The notes beneath the pieces were generated by a model, which saw only the letters and a program-made list of their open reading frames with translations, was not told where the DNA came from and searched no databases. From Heyndrickxia shackletonii (GTDB lineage Bacteria; Bacillota; Bacilli; Bacillales; Bacillaceae_C), in NCBI RefSeq assembly GCF_001420715.1, contig NZ_LJJC01000004.1, positions 3,432,783-3,496,782 of the forward strand: a stretch of 64,000 bases of DNA. Reading direction: 5' to 3'. This document shows positions 45,291 through 57,839 of this stretch, piece by piece. The position numbers were made by a program, and so were the translations under genes. How positions within the stretch are numbered: position 1 is the first letter of the stretch; the number at the start of each line of letters is the position of its first letter.

Positions 45291-46219
45291 TATTTTTTCC
45301 CTCCCGATAAACGGATACGTGGGTCAATCACTCCATATAATAAATCGACGATTAAAATGATGACGACTAACATAATGGCAAATAATAATGTTGTACCCAT
45401 AATGACTCCGTAGTCATTTGTGGTAATCGATTGAACGAATTGGTTCCCAATTCCCGGAATTGAGAAAATATTTTCAATTACAAGGGAGCCTGTCATTAAA
45501 CCAACTGCAAGCGGTCCCATAACCGTAATCAATGGAATTAATGCATTTCTAAATCCATGTTTGAAGGCAATTTCAAAGGCACTTGCACCCTTTGCTCTTG
45601 CTAAAACGATATAATCGGAACTTAACACATCAATCATTTCGGTTCTCATGAACCTTGCTGCAATCGCAATTGGGAACATGGCCAATGCTATTGACGGAAG
45701 AATCGTGTAGGAAAATCCGTTCCAATAAGCAACAGGTAGCCATTGTAACTTTGCACCAATCCATAATTGTAAAACGGCTGCAAATACAAAAGATGGTATC
45801 GATTTTCCAATAACAGCGATTAAAGTGCTTCCGTAGTCTAACCAAGTATTTTGTTTCAATGCTGCCAATACACCTAAGAGTATACCGACTATAGTACCAA
45901 AAACTAATGCTTCAATACCTAAAGTTGCGGATGGTCCGATACGTTCGGCAATAAGGGTGGAAACATCGCGGTTATCTAATTGGAAAGAAGTACCTAAATC
46001 ACCTTTTAATAGATTCAACATATAATGGGCATATTGTACAGGCACTGGATCATTTAATCCATATTTCTCATTCATAATGTGAATCTGTTCAGGTGATAAT
46101 TTTCCCTGAGCGTTAAAAGGAGTTCCCGGCATTAGCTTCATGAGGAAAAACGTGATCGAAGCGATGAGAAATAATGTAATAATCATATAAATAACACGTT
46201 GGACAAAGTATTTCGCCAT
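45290..46219 (-). CDS. oppB: Oligopeptide ABC transporter permease OppB
   Basis: A 309-residue permease starting MAKYFVQRVIYMII; this ATG at 46217-46219 follows GGAGGTG, and the longer upstream frame is not supported. KLMPGTPF and GLNDPVPVQYAHYMLNLLKGDLGTSF are typical of OppB, and YIVLARAKGASAFEIAFKHGFRNALIP near 225 is the EAA loop. Six membrane helices. It forms the channel with OppC for peptide uptake, including signalling peptides of the Phr type. Confidence 0.94.
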   Translation of the reverse strand: MAKYFVQRVIYMIITLFLIASITFFLMKLMPGTPFNAQGKLSPEQIHIMNEKYGLNDPVPVQYAHYMLNLLKGDLGTSFQLDNRDVSTLIAERIGPSATLGIEALVFGTIVGILLGVLAALKQNTWLDYGSTLIAVIGKSIPSFVFAAVLQLWIGAKLQWLPVAYWNGFSYTILPSIALAMFPIAIAARFMRTEMIDVLSSDYIVLARAKGASAFEIAFKHGFRNALIPLITVMGPLAVGLMTGSLVIENIFSIPGIGNQFVQSITTNDYGVIMGTTLLFAIMLVVIILIVDLLYGVIDPRIRLSGGKK

Positions 46220-46346
46220 TACTGCACCTCCTAAAAAACCTTCAATAAAAATTAAAAATTCGTCAAAGTTCGACAATTTTAAAGTAGGGAAAAAGAGAGT
46301 ACATCTGTTTATATACTCTCTTTCCATCTGTACTTGTTACATAAAT

Positions 46347-48035
46347 TTATTTTTGAATAGATGCCCATTTGTAGCTGTAATCAGGACCAAATGGATGTTT
46401 TACAATTCCTTTTACATATGGTTTTTGTAAAACGGCAATTGCTTTTTGATAAATTGGAGCAATCGCTGCATCTTTTTGGATAAGAATTTTTTCAGCATCT
46501 AATTGCATTTGGAAATATTGATCTTTCGTAACCCCTTTGCCTAGTTTAGAATAGGCATCGTTTACTAACTTATCGTACTCAGGGTCAGAATAGCTCATTC
46601 TGTTTTGATCTCCACCAGTTAGGAACAAGTTAGAGAATGTGTATAGGTCAAGATAATCTGGACCCCAACCAGCAAATTCAATATCGTAATCTTGTTTATT
46701 ATCACGGTCTAGACGAACTTTAAATGGCGGTTCGCTTAATGTAATAGTTAAGCCTGGTAAATTCTTTTCTAATTGACCTTTTAGGTATTCATCCATTTTT
46801 TTAGCAGAATCCGTATCGCCGCTTAATAATTCTAATGACACTTTGGATTTGCCAATTGCTTTTAAACCTTTTTCCCAAAGAGCTTTAGCTTCTTTTGCGT
46901 TATATTTCACTAAATCTCCATTTGCTTTACGAACATCTTCCCCGCCTGGAGTTTTAAGGAAATCTTTTGGATACAAGCCATTCGCAGCGGTAGAACCGTT
47001 TGCAAGAATGGTTGTTGCCATTGCTTCTTTATCAAATGCCATTGAAATTGCTTTTCTAATATCTGTGTTAGCTAGAGCAGTTTTTTGATTTGAACGTTCT
47101 TGGTTGAATTTAAGGTAGTAAACACTTGGATCGGATAATACTTTATAATCCGGATTACTTTTGTATTGAGCCGCATATTCACCGCTCAGTACACCCCAGT
47201 CAAGTTTATTTGTGTCATATAGGTTGATAACTGTTCCAGGATCCTTAACTACGTTTACATTAATTTGAGAAAGTTTTACAGAATCTTTATCCCAATAGTT
47301 TGGATTTTTTTCATATGTCCAAGAATCTCCAGTTCCGTTCCATTTTGTTAAAGTGAACGGACCGTTGTAAACCATGTTGTCACTGTTAGAAGCGTATTCT
47401 TTCCCTTTAGATTCAATATATTTTTGATCCATTGGGTAGAATAACGGGAATGTCATTAATGATTCGAAGTATCCAATAGGATGTTCCAATGTTACTTCTA
47501 AAGTTTTATCATCGATTGCCTTAACACCTAACTCTTCAGGTTTTTTCTTTTTCGCTGCAATCTCGCTAGCGTTTTTGATAACGCCGCCCATCATATATGC
47601 ACCATATGGTGATGAATTTTTAGGATCGATTGCTTGTCTCCAAGAATAAACGAAGTCGTTTGCTGTTACAGGATCTCCATTAGACCATTTTGCATCACGA
47701 AGTTTAAAAGTATAAACAGTTTGATCTTTACTTACAGTTGGCTTTTCTGCAGCCATACCAAGTACAGGAGTTACTCCATCTTGGCCAAGTCTCATTAATC
47801 CCTCGAATACTTGGTTCATTGCATTATAGGATACGGCATCTTGTGCCATAAAAGTATTCATTGTCGGAATTTCTGCAGATTCCATAATATTCAGAACTTC
47901 TTTACCACTTGCATTACCTTTAGATGCACTAGAATTGCTACTATCAGAGCTTTTGCTTCCACAAGCTCCAAGAATCATACTTAGAACTAATGACAGTGCA
48001 AGTAGAATTCCTAATCTACCTTTTGTCTTTCTCAT
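46347..48035 (-). CDS. oppA: Oligopeptide-binding lipoprotein OppA
   Basis: A 562-residue extracytoplasmic solute-binding protein of family 5. The signal peptide ends with lipobox ILGAC (Cys25), followed by a Ser/Lys-rich linker. YTFKLRDAKWSNGDPVTANDFVYSWRQAIDP near residues 108-138 is the SBP_bac_5 signature. It catches oligopeptides outside the membrane for OppBCDF. First gene of the operon with GGGAGGAAG before its ATG; 127 bases separate it from oppB. Confidence 0.94.
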   Translation of the reverse strand: MRKTKGRLGILLALSLVLSMILGACGSKSSDSSNSSASKGNASGKEVLNIMESAEIPTMNTFMAQDAVSYNAMNQVFEGLMRLGQDGVTPVLGMAAEKPTVSKDQTVYTFKLRDAKWSNGDPVTANDFVYSWRQAIDPKNSSPYGAYMMGGVIKNASEIAAKKKKPEELGVKAIDDKTLEVTLEHPIGYFESLMTFPLFYPMDQKYIESKGKEYASNSDNMVYNGPFTLTKWNGTGDSWTYEKNPNYWDKDSVKLSQINVNVVKDPGTVINLYDTNKLDWGVLSGEYAAQYKSNPDYKVLSDPSVYYLKFNQERSNQKTALANTDIRKAISMAFDKEAMATTILANGSTAANGLYPKDFLKTPGGEDVRKANGDLVKYNAKEAKALWEKGLKAIGKSKVSLELLSGDTDSAKKMDEYLKGQLEKNLPGLTITLSEPPFKVRLDRDNKQDYDIEFAGWGPDYLDLYTFSNLFLTGGDQNRMSYSDPEYDKLVNDAYSKLGKGVTKDQYFQMQLDAEKILIQKDAAIAPIYQKAIAVLQKPYVKGIVKHPFGPDYSYKWASIQK

Positions 48036-48303
48036 AATCTTCCTCCCTTTTCCTATTTTTCTGAAAACTTTCTACATTGTCTATTATACATTTTTTTTTG
48101 AATTTGTACATAAATTATATTAAAAAAATAAAATTCAAAATATTTAAGCGCCTATTTTTACCAAATTATATACGATTTAACAGTTGTCATTTGGTTAATT
48201 AAATTTTGTGAAATAGCGAAATTATTGCATTTCTACCCTCATTACTTACTTAGTTGATTATTTGTTCCATACTATTTATTCTTTTACTATAGAGGTGATA
48301 TTT

Positions 48304-48657
48304 TTGATAAAAAGACTTGTTTGGTGGTTTTTTCCATCACAAATATTAGTGTTTCTGTTATCTTTTATTAGATACCACGCTATTGGATTGCTTCAATATA
48401 TAAATATTTCTTTCATTATTGGGGGAATTCTACTATTTATATCCATATCAATCTTCATTCTTAATACTGGATTTTTCGATGTTACTGCTGAAGGATTTAG
48501 ACGGGTGTTTAATAAAAATAAGTTATCAAAGGAAGAACTTGATGAAATGAGGCCAGTTTCAGAGCTAATTACATTTAATTATAAGCCTATGTTTTATAAC
48601 GCTCTAATAATGTTGCTTCTAATGGCTTTCGCATTAATTCTCTATTATTATGTATAA
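48304..48657 (+). CDS. DUF3899-type small membrane protein
   Basis: A 117-residue protein. A TTG at 48304 seven to eight bases after AGAGGTG gives MIKRLVWWFF; the longer frame has no ribosome site. Two hydrophobic segments lie near 10-50, then GFFDVTAEGFRRVFNKNKL, a charged linker and a last helix ending ILYYYV. This fits DUF3899, whose role is unknown. It lies 42 bases before trpS and diverges from oppA. Confidence 0.7.
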   Translation: MIKRLVWWFFPSQILVFLLSFIRYHAIGLLQYINISFIIGGILLFISISIFILNTGFFDVTAEGFRRVFNKNKLSKEELDEMRPVSELITFNYKPMFYNALIMLLLMAFALILYYYV

Positions 48658-48681
48658 GAATGAAATATTTAAAAAGTTTAA

Positions 48682-51574
<2,893 letters not shown>

Positions 51575-51580
51575 AACGAT

Positions 51581-51617
51581 AAAAAAAGAACTGGAAGCTT
51601 GTCCAGTTCTTTTTTTC
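51581..51617. terminator. Bidirectional terminator after yjbA (intron target)
   Basis: AAAAAAAGAACTGGA and TCCAGTTCTTTTTTT pair around AGCTTG. It served yjbA and, before the intron came in, trpS. Confidence 0.9.
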
Positions 51618-51619
51618 AT

Positions 51620-52372
51620 CTATAGGAGTTCACTTTTGGAGCCATTTTCCATCTCCCAAAGTTTTTCAAAGAATGGCTGTCCTTTAATCAGGTTTTCACA
51701 TAGATTAGCATGCTTTTCTGACCAGCCAAGCTTTACCTCTGTATAGAGTCTCTCCCATACTGTTTCAAATTTCATACTTTGAATTTCCTGATAACATTCT
51801 GGTGCCCATTCAGTGTACCAATAACGAATCTCTGCTGTATTTTTGGACGAATATAACTGGTCTAATGCCATAAAAAGGAGCTGTTTTAACTGTCTTTCCT
51901 TTCTTGTTAATCCGTTCATTAAAAATGGCTCAGGGGAAAGTATATGATATCCCTTTTCATTTTTCTTTATTTCAAATTTATAAGAGATTGGTTCATGGTC
52001 TTGAATCATATCATATACTAACTGTTCCTGTCTTGGAATTAAACGGCTTTTACGAATCGGAATTTGATAACCGATTGTATCCACTGCTAATATCCCTTTG
52101 CCATCTGTTACGACAAAACAATAATCTACCTGAATTCGTTCATGATTTTTTCGTAAATAGGCTTTCTGATAAATATCATTTAGTAGTCCTTGTGGAAGCT
52201 CTCCTAAATCATTCTCTATGTATTCAAACAATACGGACTCAATCAGCAGCAGTGGAACTTGATCTAATAGTTCAATAACATCATCTCGACGCCATTCGTG
52301 AAAATGGCATACATTGTAACCATTTTCTTCCCCTTCGAACCAATTTACCCATACATCATGAAGATACAGCAT
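51620..52372 (-). CDS. yjbA: UPF0736 protein YjbA
   Basis: A 250-residue soluble protein starting [31 protein letters not shown], the mark of UPF0736/DUF3603. Further conserved blocks are YEYIENDL-like [37 protein letters not shown] and [13 protein letters not shown]. Function unknown. The ATG at 52370-52372 follows GAGGGG. Its terminator is the target of the group II intron. Confidence 0.88.
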   Translation of the reverse strand: MLYLHDVWVNWFEGEENGYNVCHFHEWRRDDVIELLDQVPLLLIESVLFEYIENDLGELPQGLLNDIYQKAYLRKNHERIQVDYCFVVTDGKGILAVDTIGYQIPIRKSRLIPRQEQLVYDMIQDHEPISYKFEIKKNEKGYHILSPEPFLMNGLTRKERQLKQLLFMALDQLYSSKNTAEIRYWYTEWAPECYQEIQSMKFETVWERLYTEVKLGWSEKHANLCENLIKGQPFFEKLWEMENGSKSELL

Positions 52373-52732
52373 TTGATTAACCCCTCGCTTCATAACTGTT
52401 TATCAAACAGTATAGGCAGCAAGGAGTTAAATTATTCCTTCGACATTATTGTTCATTTGGAAATTATTGTTCAAGATACTCTTAATGTTCCTATAAACAT
52501 AATTTTAGAGGACACCAGTTCCGTTATGCGTGACAAAATGGTCTATTTCCGTATGATTCCGGACTCACGTTCCGTTATTATGTTAAAAAACAGTGATTTT
52601 CATCTGTTTTTTTGCAAATAACGAATTCTGTGTCCGCTTAACCTTTAAATTAGGCCACTTTTTAAAAATAACGGATTCTGTGTCCGCTTAAAGCTTAGAG
52701 CTTGGCGTGTTTTTAGTTTTCCTCGCTGTCTT
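52373..52732. other. Intergenic region with short repeats
   Basis: Two direct copies of ATAACGRATTCTGTGTCCGC lie near 52617-52640 and 52667-52690, and variants of GTTCCGTTAT occur near 52518 and 52569. No gene is seen. Confidence 0.5.
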
Positions 52733-53539
52733 CTATTCTAAAAAATCGTCTATGAGCAAGTTTTCTGAGGGAGTTGCTAATGTTTTTTCGATGGAGAATG
52801 GATGATTCTTTTTATACTCAGATATGATTTTGTACCCAAGCGCGTATCCCATCATTCTTGGAACAAATTTTCTGCCGAAAAGAAGATCATCATGCATCCA
52901 ATTTCTTCTGTTAATCATTAACCTTTCTTTAAAATCACTTTTCCAAAATCGCTTTAATAGCTTTTCAGAATAGCCTCTTGTCCATTCGGCAAGATATTTT
53001 TCACCACAATACTCTTCCACTGCCGTTTCTGCTAATCCTTCCAGTATAAGCGAATCCAATAATGTGTAGTCAAGAGGCATCTTTTGAAGATTATTCATTC
53101 TTGCTGCATGATGATATTCATGGACAAAAAGTGCTTCCAACTCCTTCAAATCTTGAAGAGGAGAAAGAAATAAATACAGATTTTTTTCAAATGTAACACC
53201 TGATTTTCCATTTGTTTGCCTCATTAATTGGCGATTTACACCATTTATAGGGAATATATATATATTAACTTCAGGTCCATTCCATAAGTTTTTATATTTT
53301 TCATATAATCGATTTACTTTTTGCCAGTAAGACCCTTCTTTTAATGCTTCAAAAATATTTTTATTAAAACTGGAAGGCTGGTACATTCCGAAGCTTTTTA
53401 AATACTGATAGAAACCACGGTCTTTTCTTAAATTGGAGGTTCCTCTTGTTCTTGAACAAATTTCCTCCGGAGTGTTAAAAGATTCTTCTAACCATTTATC
53501 CGTCCTTATTACCCCATTTTTAAACACCTCCCTATCCAC
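52733..53539 (-). CDS. yjaZ: DUF2268 putative zinc protease YjaZ
   Basis: A 268-residue protein with a zinc peptidase motif HEYHHAAR (H-E-x-x-H) near residue 142 and ILEGLAETAVEEYCGEKYL near 170 giving a third ligand region. It matches the DUF2268 group (B. subtilis YjaZ). The GTG start at 53537-53539 has no good ribosome site. A strong GGGAGGTG lies 12 bases inside and is followed by an ATG one base out of frame (ATG GGG TAA); one more G would give MGVIRTDKWLEE. The true start is therefore uncertain and a small frameshift or base error is possible. Confidence 0.85.
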   Translation of the reverse strand: MDREVFKNGVIRTDKWLEESFNTPEEICSRTRGTSNLRKDRGFYQYLKSFGMYQPSSFNKNIFEALKEGSYWQKVNRLYEKYKNLWNGPEVNIYIFPINGVNRQLMRQTNGKSGVTFEKNLYLFLSPLQDLKELEALFVHEYHHAARMNNLQKMPLDYTLLDSLILEGLAETAVEEYCGEKYLAEWTRGYSEKLLKRFWKSDFKERLMINRRNWMHDDLLFGRKFVPRMMGYALGYKIISEYKKNHPFSIEKTLATPSENLLIDDFLE

Positions 53540-53559
53540 TACAGTATATGTTTTTGCAC

Positions 53560-53594
53560 AAAAAAAGAGATAGGCTGTGAAAACCTATCTCTTT
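53560..53594 (-). terminator. Terminator after fabF
   Basis: AAAGAGATAGG and CCTATCTCTTT arms with a T run on the minus strand. Confidence 0.88.
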
Positions 53595-53600
53595 AACGAT

Positions 53601-54842
53601 TTATTTCTCAAACTTTTTAAATACAATCGTTGCATTATGACCACCGAAGCCTAAAGAGTTACTCATGGCAACAGAAATTTCTTGCTTACGAGCTTCACCT
53701 GGCACATAGTCCAAATCACATTCTGGATCAGGAGTTTCAATATTAATAGTTGGAGGAAGAATACCATCTTTTATCGCTAAAATACTGAATATTGCTTCTA
53801 CACCGCCAGCTGCGCCAAGGAGGTGTCCTGTCATGGATTTTGTTGAGCTTATCGGTAATTTATAAGCGTAATCGCCAAAAACAGTTTTTACTGCCATTGT
53901 TTCAAATTTATCATTGTAATCTGTACTTGTTCCATGGGCATTAATATAATCGATATCCTCTGGGTTTAACCCTGCATCGTTAATAGCCATTTTCATAGCG
54001 CGAACTCCGCCTTCACCGCCTGGTGCTGGTGCTGTGATGTGATGAGCATCACCTGTCGCGCCATAACCAACGATTTCAGCATAAATTTTCGCACCGCGTG
54101 CTAAGGCATGTTCTAATTCTTCCAGAACGATGATTCCAGCCCCCTCGCCAATGACAAAACCATCGCGGTTTAAGTCAAAAGGACGGCTAGCTGTCTTTGG
54201 ATCCGGATTTGTAGAAAGTGCTTTATTGGCACTAAAGCCAGCAACAGACATATTGGTAATTGGCGCTTCAGCACCACCTGTTATCATAGCATCAGCGTCT
54301 CCACGTTGGATAACTTTAAATGCATCTCCAATTGAGTTTGTTCCAGTTGCACAAGCCGTTACTGTACAAGAGTTAATCCCTTTTGCACCAAGAAAAATAG
54401 AAACTTGTCCTGCAGCCATATCAGGAATCATCATTGGAACAAAAAATGGGCTCACGCGACGGTATCCTTTTTCCATGAATACTCGCAATTGATTTTCGTA
54501 TGTTTCCATTCCGCCAATCCCTGAACCAATCCAAACTCCAACACGTGAAGCATTCTCATCATTGATCGTTAAATCTGCGTCCTTCACAGCCATCATGGAA
54601 GCTGCAATAGCATAATGTGTAAAACGATCCATTTTCCTAGCTTCTTTTTTCTCAATAAAATTTTCAATATCAAAATCTTTTACTTCCGCAGCCACTTTTG
54701 CAGGGAAATCATCTGGATTTAGTCTTGTTAATAGACCAATCCCTGAATTTCCCGCAAGAATATTTTTCCAAGCAGTCTCTACATCATTCCCCACAGGAGT
54801 GACTGCTCCTAAACCTGTTACAACAACACGTCTATTATTCAT
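53601..54842 (-). CDS. fabF: 3-oxoacyl-ACP synthase II FabF
   Basis: A 413-residue ketoacyl synthase: [16 protein letters not shown] at the start, catalytic Cys in [15 protein letters not shown] near residue 164, His in [11 protein letters not shown] near 303 and [15 protein letters not shown] near 340, and [11 protein letters not shown] at the end. It extends acyl-ACP chains using malonyl-ACP. RBS AAAGGAGATGG. It follows fabH 80 bases on, in a likely fabH-fabF operon controlled by the malonyl-CoA sensor FapR. Confidence 0.96.
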   Translation of the reverse strand: MNNRRVVVTGLGAVTPVGNDVETAWKNILAGNSGIGLLTRLNPDDFPAKVAAEVKDFDIENFIEKKEARKMDRFTHYAIAASMMAVKDADLTINDENASRVGVWIGSGIGGMETYENQLRVFMEKGYRRVSPFFVPMMIPDMAAGQVSIFLGAKGINSCTVTACATGTNSIGDAFKVIQRGDADAMITGGAEAPITNMSVAGFSANKALSTNPDPKTASRPFDLNRDGFVIGEGAGIIVLEELEHALARGAKIYAEIVGYGATGDAHHITAPAPGGEGGVRAMKMAINDAGLNPEDIDYINAHGTSTDYNDKFETMAVKTVFGDYAYKLPISSTKSMTGHLLGAAGGVEAIFSILAIKDGILPPTINIETPDPECDLDYVPGEARKQEISVAMSNSLGFGGHNATIVFKKFEK

Positions 54843-54923
54843 TTTAAATCCATCTCCTTTTTATATAACCCAAGAAGATTTTTATATTTTCCAAATTTCC
54901 ATTTAATCTTCTTATTAGTAATC

Positions 54924-55862
54924 TTATCTTCCCCATCTTAGAGCTATTGAACCCCAAGTAAGGCCACCGCCAAAACCAACAAGAACTACTACATCATCCT
55001 CTTTAATTCTTCCTGCTTCTACATCTTCCACAAGTGAGATTGGAATGGAGGCCGAAGAGGTATTCCCATATTTATTAACTGTTTTAGACATTTTTTCAAT
55101 AGGGAGTTCAAGGCGTTGTCTTGCAGATTCCATAATGCGGATATTTGCTTGATGCGGGATTAGGAAATTTACATCTTCCTTTTTTAGTCCTGCTTTTTCA
55201 ATTACCTTTTCGCTGGACTCTCCCATTTGTCTTACTGCAAACTTAAATACTTCACGGCCATTCATAATAATATGACCATGCTCATTTTCGTATAAATGCT
55301 TTGCTCCGACACCAGCTGCACCTAAGTCAAATGCCAATATTCCTCTTCCTTCTGATACAGGTCCAATAATAGCTGCACCAGCACCATCTCCAAATAGAAC
55401 AGCCGTGTTTCGGTCCTCCCAGTTTGTGATTTTCGAAAGCTTTTCAACACCAATGACTAACACATGTTTATACGTATTGGTTTCAATAAACTGTTTTGCT
55501 GTTACAACTCCATACATAAATCCCGAACAAGCAGCACTAATATCCATTGCTGCTGCTTTCGTTGCACCGAGACGATCCTGGAGGAGGCAAGCTACAGATG
55601 GGAAGGGCATATCTGGTGTTACTGTTGCTACTAGTATGAGATCAATATCTTCAGCTGTTAAATTTGCATTTTCCAATGCCTTTAAGGCTGCCTCGTAAGC
55701 CATATCCGAAGTATTTATATCATCAGACGCAATTCGTCTTTCTTCTATACCAGTACGAGTTCGAATCCATTCATCTGAGGTGTCCATCATTTTTTCCAAA
55801 TCAAAATTCGTTAATACCTTTTCTGGACTATACTTACCAATGCCAATTATTCCTGCATTCAT
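54924..55862 (-). CDS. fabH: 3-oxoacyl-ACP synthase III FabH
   Basis: A 312-residue enzyme starting [19 protein letters not shown]; the ATG at 55860-55862 follows GGGAAGG by six bases and the upstream extension is dropped. Catalytic Cys is in [12 protein letters not shown] near residue 112, His in [11 protein letters not shown] near 240 and Asn in [11 protein letters not shown] near 270. It starts fatty acid synthesis by joining a branched or acetyl-CoA primer to malonyl-ACP. The promoter with a possible FapR site lies 120-165 bases upstream. Confidence 0.95.
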   Translation of the reverse strand: MNAGIIGIGKYSPEKVLTNFDLEKMMDTSDEWIRTRTGIEERRIASDDINTSDMAYEAALKALENANLTAEDIDLILVATVTPDMPFPSVACLLQDRLGATKAAAMDISAACSGFMYGVVTAKQFIETNTYKHVLVIGVEKLSKITNWEDRNTAVLFGDGAGAAIIGPVSEGRGILAFDLGAAGVGAKHLYENEHGHIIMNGREVFKFAVRQMGESSEKVIEKAGLKKEDVNFLIPHQANIRIMESARQRLELPIEKMSKTVNKYGNTSSASIPISLVEDVEAGRIKEDDVVVLVGFGGGLTWGSIALRWGR

Positions 55863-55978
55863 AGTTGCCTTCCCTTCTTTCTGCGAAAATATTATTAAAC
55901 CGTCTTTTCTAAGACTGTTCATAATCTAAACCCTAATGGTACTTATGATGCTTCAAAAGCGATAAAAAATTAAGTATC

Positions 55979-56002
55979 AATTATTATGACCTGCTACTAA
56001 TT
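55979..56002 (-). promoter_or_regulatory. Possible FapR operator at the fabH promoter
   Basis: On the minus strand AATTAGTA, eight bases, TAATAATT form an imperfect dyad that overlaps and follows the -10. The TTAGTA half resembles FapR sites, but the centre differs from the consensus as I recall it. Confidence 0.35.
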
Positions 56003-56028
56003 ATAGCAGGACGACCCATTTTTGTCAC
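56000..56028 (-). promoter_or_regulatory. Sigma-A promoter of fabH-fabF
   Basis: GTGACA (56023-56028), 17 bases, TATAAT (56000-56005) on the minus strand. Confidence 0.7.
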
Positions 56029-56108
56029 TCTGATAGTTTACCTGTGTCAATCGTCTATTCTCCCAATCAAATTTATGCATATCGTATCATGATAGGAGGT
56101 GTCTATTG

Positions 56109-56471
56109 ATGAGTGAGGAGGAACTTAATCAGACTGGTGAAGAAATGAAAGCAGAAACAGGACAACAACAAGGACAAGAACAAGAACAAAATACACGGCC
56201 AGTACATCCATTCGATTCAATGTTTTTTGGGAATAGAAACCGCCAAAATCGTAATGACCGGCAAAATCGCAGCCAGCCTGCAACAAATGATTCACCTCAG
56301 ATGGATGGATGGTTAAACAGTATTCTTAATAATAAACATTTGAGCAATGTTAATATGGATGAATTAATGACCCATGTAGATCAATTAATTGTTTCTTTAA
56401 ATGAACTGAAACCTATGTTTAAAAAAGTCGCACCAATGATTCAAAGTTTTATACAGAAAGAAAAAGAATAA
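56109..56471 (+). CDS. Conserved-looking Gln/Asn-rich hypothetical protein
   Basis: A 120-residue protein; ATG at 56109 is seven bases after AGGAGGTG. The first half is a low-complexity Gln/Glu/Asn/Arg stretch (EEMKAETGQQQGQ, NRNRQNRNDRQNR) around HPFDSMFFG. The second half is helical and better ordered: MDGWLNSILNNKHLSNVNMDELMTHVDQL then LKPMFKKVAPMIQSFIQ. The position between fabH and comZ corresponds to yjzB in B. subtilis, but I cannot confirm homology. Proteins of this general form occur among spore coat-associated proteins; no function is claimed. Confidence 0.7.
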   Translation: MSEEELNQTGEEMKAETGQQQGQEQEQNTRPVHPFDSMFFGNRNRQNRNDRQNRSQPATNDSPQMDGWLNSILNNKHLSNVNMDELMTHVDQLIVSLNELKPMFKKVAPMIQSFIQKEKE

Positions 56472-56498
56472 AAATCAGCATTCTTTTGCTGATTTTTA
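56470..56498. terminator. Bidirectional terminator before comZ
   Basis: AAAAATCAGCA and TGCTGATTTTT pair around TTCTTT. Confidence 0.85.
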
Positions 56499-56507
56499 TC
56501 TTTTTCA

Positions 56508-56693
56508 CTATTCCTCTAATGCATCCTTTTTTCCTAATTCATACGCTTCATTCATGACATTTGTAAATAGTTCCATAAAAGGAGACAACATTTCAAAGGA
56601 TAATTCAATTCCCGCTTCATCAAGTTTTGCTTTTGCTTCAGGTAAATATTTCATTGCTATTTGCATAAATTCCAATGATTTATCTTGGTTCAT
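56508..56693 (-). CDS. comZ: ComG operon repressor ComZ
   Basis: A 61-residue protein: MNQDKSLEFMQIAMKYLPEAKAKLDEAGIELSF then PFMELFTNVMNEAYELGKKDA, which agrees closely with ComZ. The ATG at 56691-56693 follows GGAGGAAAAAGC; the longer upstream frame is not coding. In B. subtilis ComZ lies in the med-comZ operon and lowers comG expression. Here med is not next to it: the upstream gene on this strand is yjaV. Confidence 0.92.
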   Translation of the reverse strand: MNQDKSLEFMQIAMKYLPEAKAKLDEAGIELSFEMLSPFMELFTNVMNEAYELGKKDALEE

Positions 56694-56996
56694 CTGAGCT
56701 TTTTCCTCCTGCCATATCTTTTGGAAGTTTTCCCTTTTTAATACCCTTTTCAAGCTTTTAACGGCATTTGTTATAAGCTTTATTTTTGTTTGCATTTCAT
56801 TATAAGCTGACCAAATGAATATGCACACAATATTGCTAGTTATTTATGTTGCAACATATTCTCACCATGTCCAAAAAATTAATTTCCTAAATATTATGCC
56901 GAAGTAAAAATAAGAAATTTCCACCTACAAATTCTATCAGAATGAATGGTTAGATTTCCACTTTATTCTACCCTTGAAAGCACAAATTGGGAAGTG
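56694..56996. other. Region upstream of comZ without a gene
   Basis: AT-rich. The place where med would be expected. No med-like lipoprotein frame is seen. Confidence 0.5.
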
Positions 56997-57782
56997 TCAT
57001 TCATAAAATCGTTTAAAACACTCCATTTGCATGATTAATCCTTCTTGATAGGAACGCTGTTCTTTAACATTTATTATTTGTATATCACTATTATCGATCA
57101 TTTTTTTTTCATCGGGCATTGAAAAGGATTCATTTAGAAAAAGGATACAATTCCGCCAAGTATCAGATTGCACATTTCTCAGCAATAAGCTTTGCCCATG
57201 TTCAGTTGCTTTCGTATTGCCTACAATTTCTTTTACAGCATCCTCAATAAAAATAGCATCCCGCTGATCATCTAAATAATCATCTGTCGGTTTCCCTTCA
57301 ATCAATTGCTGAAATAAATAAGTATTAGGCTGCCACGGACCATATAAAGTCGGAGCATAATATTCTACCACTTTTTTTATTCTATTGTTTTTTTGAAAAA
57401 TTGTATGCAATTTTCTTTTATCCATATCTGAAAATGAATGATAATATTGACTTGGATAAATGATGTGATATTCTGTAATGTTTTCCATTTGAATTAGATT
57501 TTCAACAGTATTTAGTAAATCATTCATTTTTTCAGAAGACCGTAGAAAATCAATAAAAGGGATAAAACAAACTGTCTCAGAATCTATTTCATCCCTTATT
57601 TCTTCTATTGATAGTCGCATTAAATTAGCATTTCTCCCGATTTCCAACCATTTTTCCAAATGAAATCTTTCTGCCTGCTCTTCATTATCTATCGCAATAA
57701 CACTGCATCCGCGATTTAATAGTTCCTTACAAATTTCAAATCCGACAAAATGCATTGCACCACAAACGATTGTACTTTCCAT
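56997..57782 (-). CDS. yjaV: SDR/epimerase-like protein YjaV
   Basis: A 261-residue protein. The ATG at 57780-57782 follows AAAGGGGG. IVCGAMHFVGFEICKELLNRGCSVIAIDNEEQ is a Rossmann NAD(P)-binding start in which the usual G-x-x-G-x-x-G reads G-x-x-x-x-V-G, so cofactor binding may be weak. VVEYYAPTLYGPWQPNTYLFQQLI and FIEDAVKEIVGN resemble nucleotide-sugar epimerases. The catalytic Y-x-x-x-K is not clear (YYHSFSD follows YPSQ). Likely a divergent member; function unknown. It follows yjaU by 57 bases. Confidence 0.8.
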   Translation of the reverse strand: MESTIVCGAMHFVGFEICKELLNRGCSVIAIDNEEQAERFHLEKWLEIGRNANLMRLSIEEIRDEIDSETVCFIPFIDFLRSSEKMNDLLNTVENLIQMENITEYHIIYPSQYYHSFSDMDKRKLHTIFQKNNRIKKVVEYYAPTLYGPWQPNTYLFQQLIEGKPTDDYLDDQRDAIFIEDAVKEIVGNTKATEHGQSLLLRNVQSDTWRNCILFLNESFSMPDEKKMIDNSDIQIINVKEQRSYQEGLIMQMECFKRFYE

Positions 57783-57839
57783 CCTGTTCCCCCTTTCATA
57801 TACATGTATCGTATGCACACATATTTATTTCATGAATAT

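Noticed and set aside
48120-48303. T-box leader for trpS
   Set aside because: I looked for the T-box motif and a terminator upstream of the small gene and trpS and saw neither.
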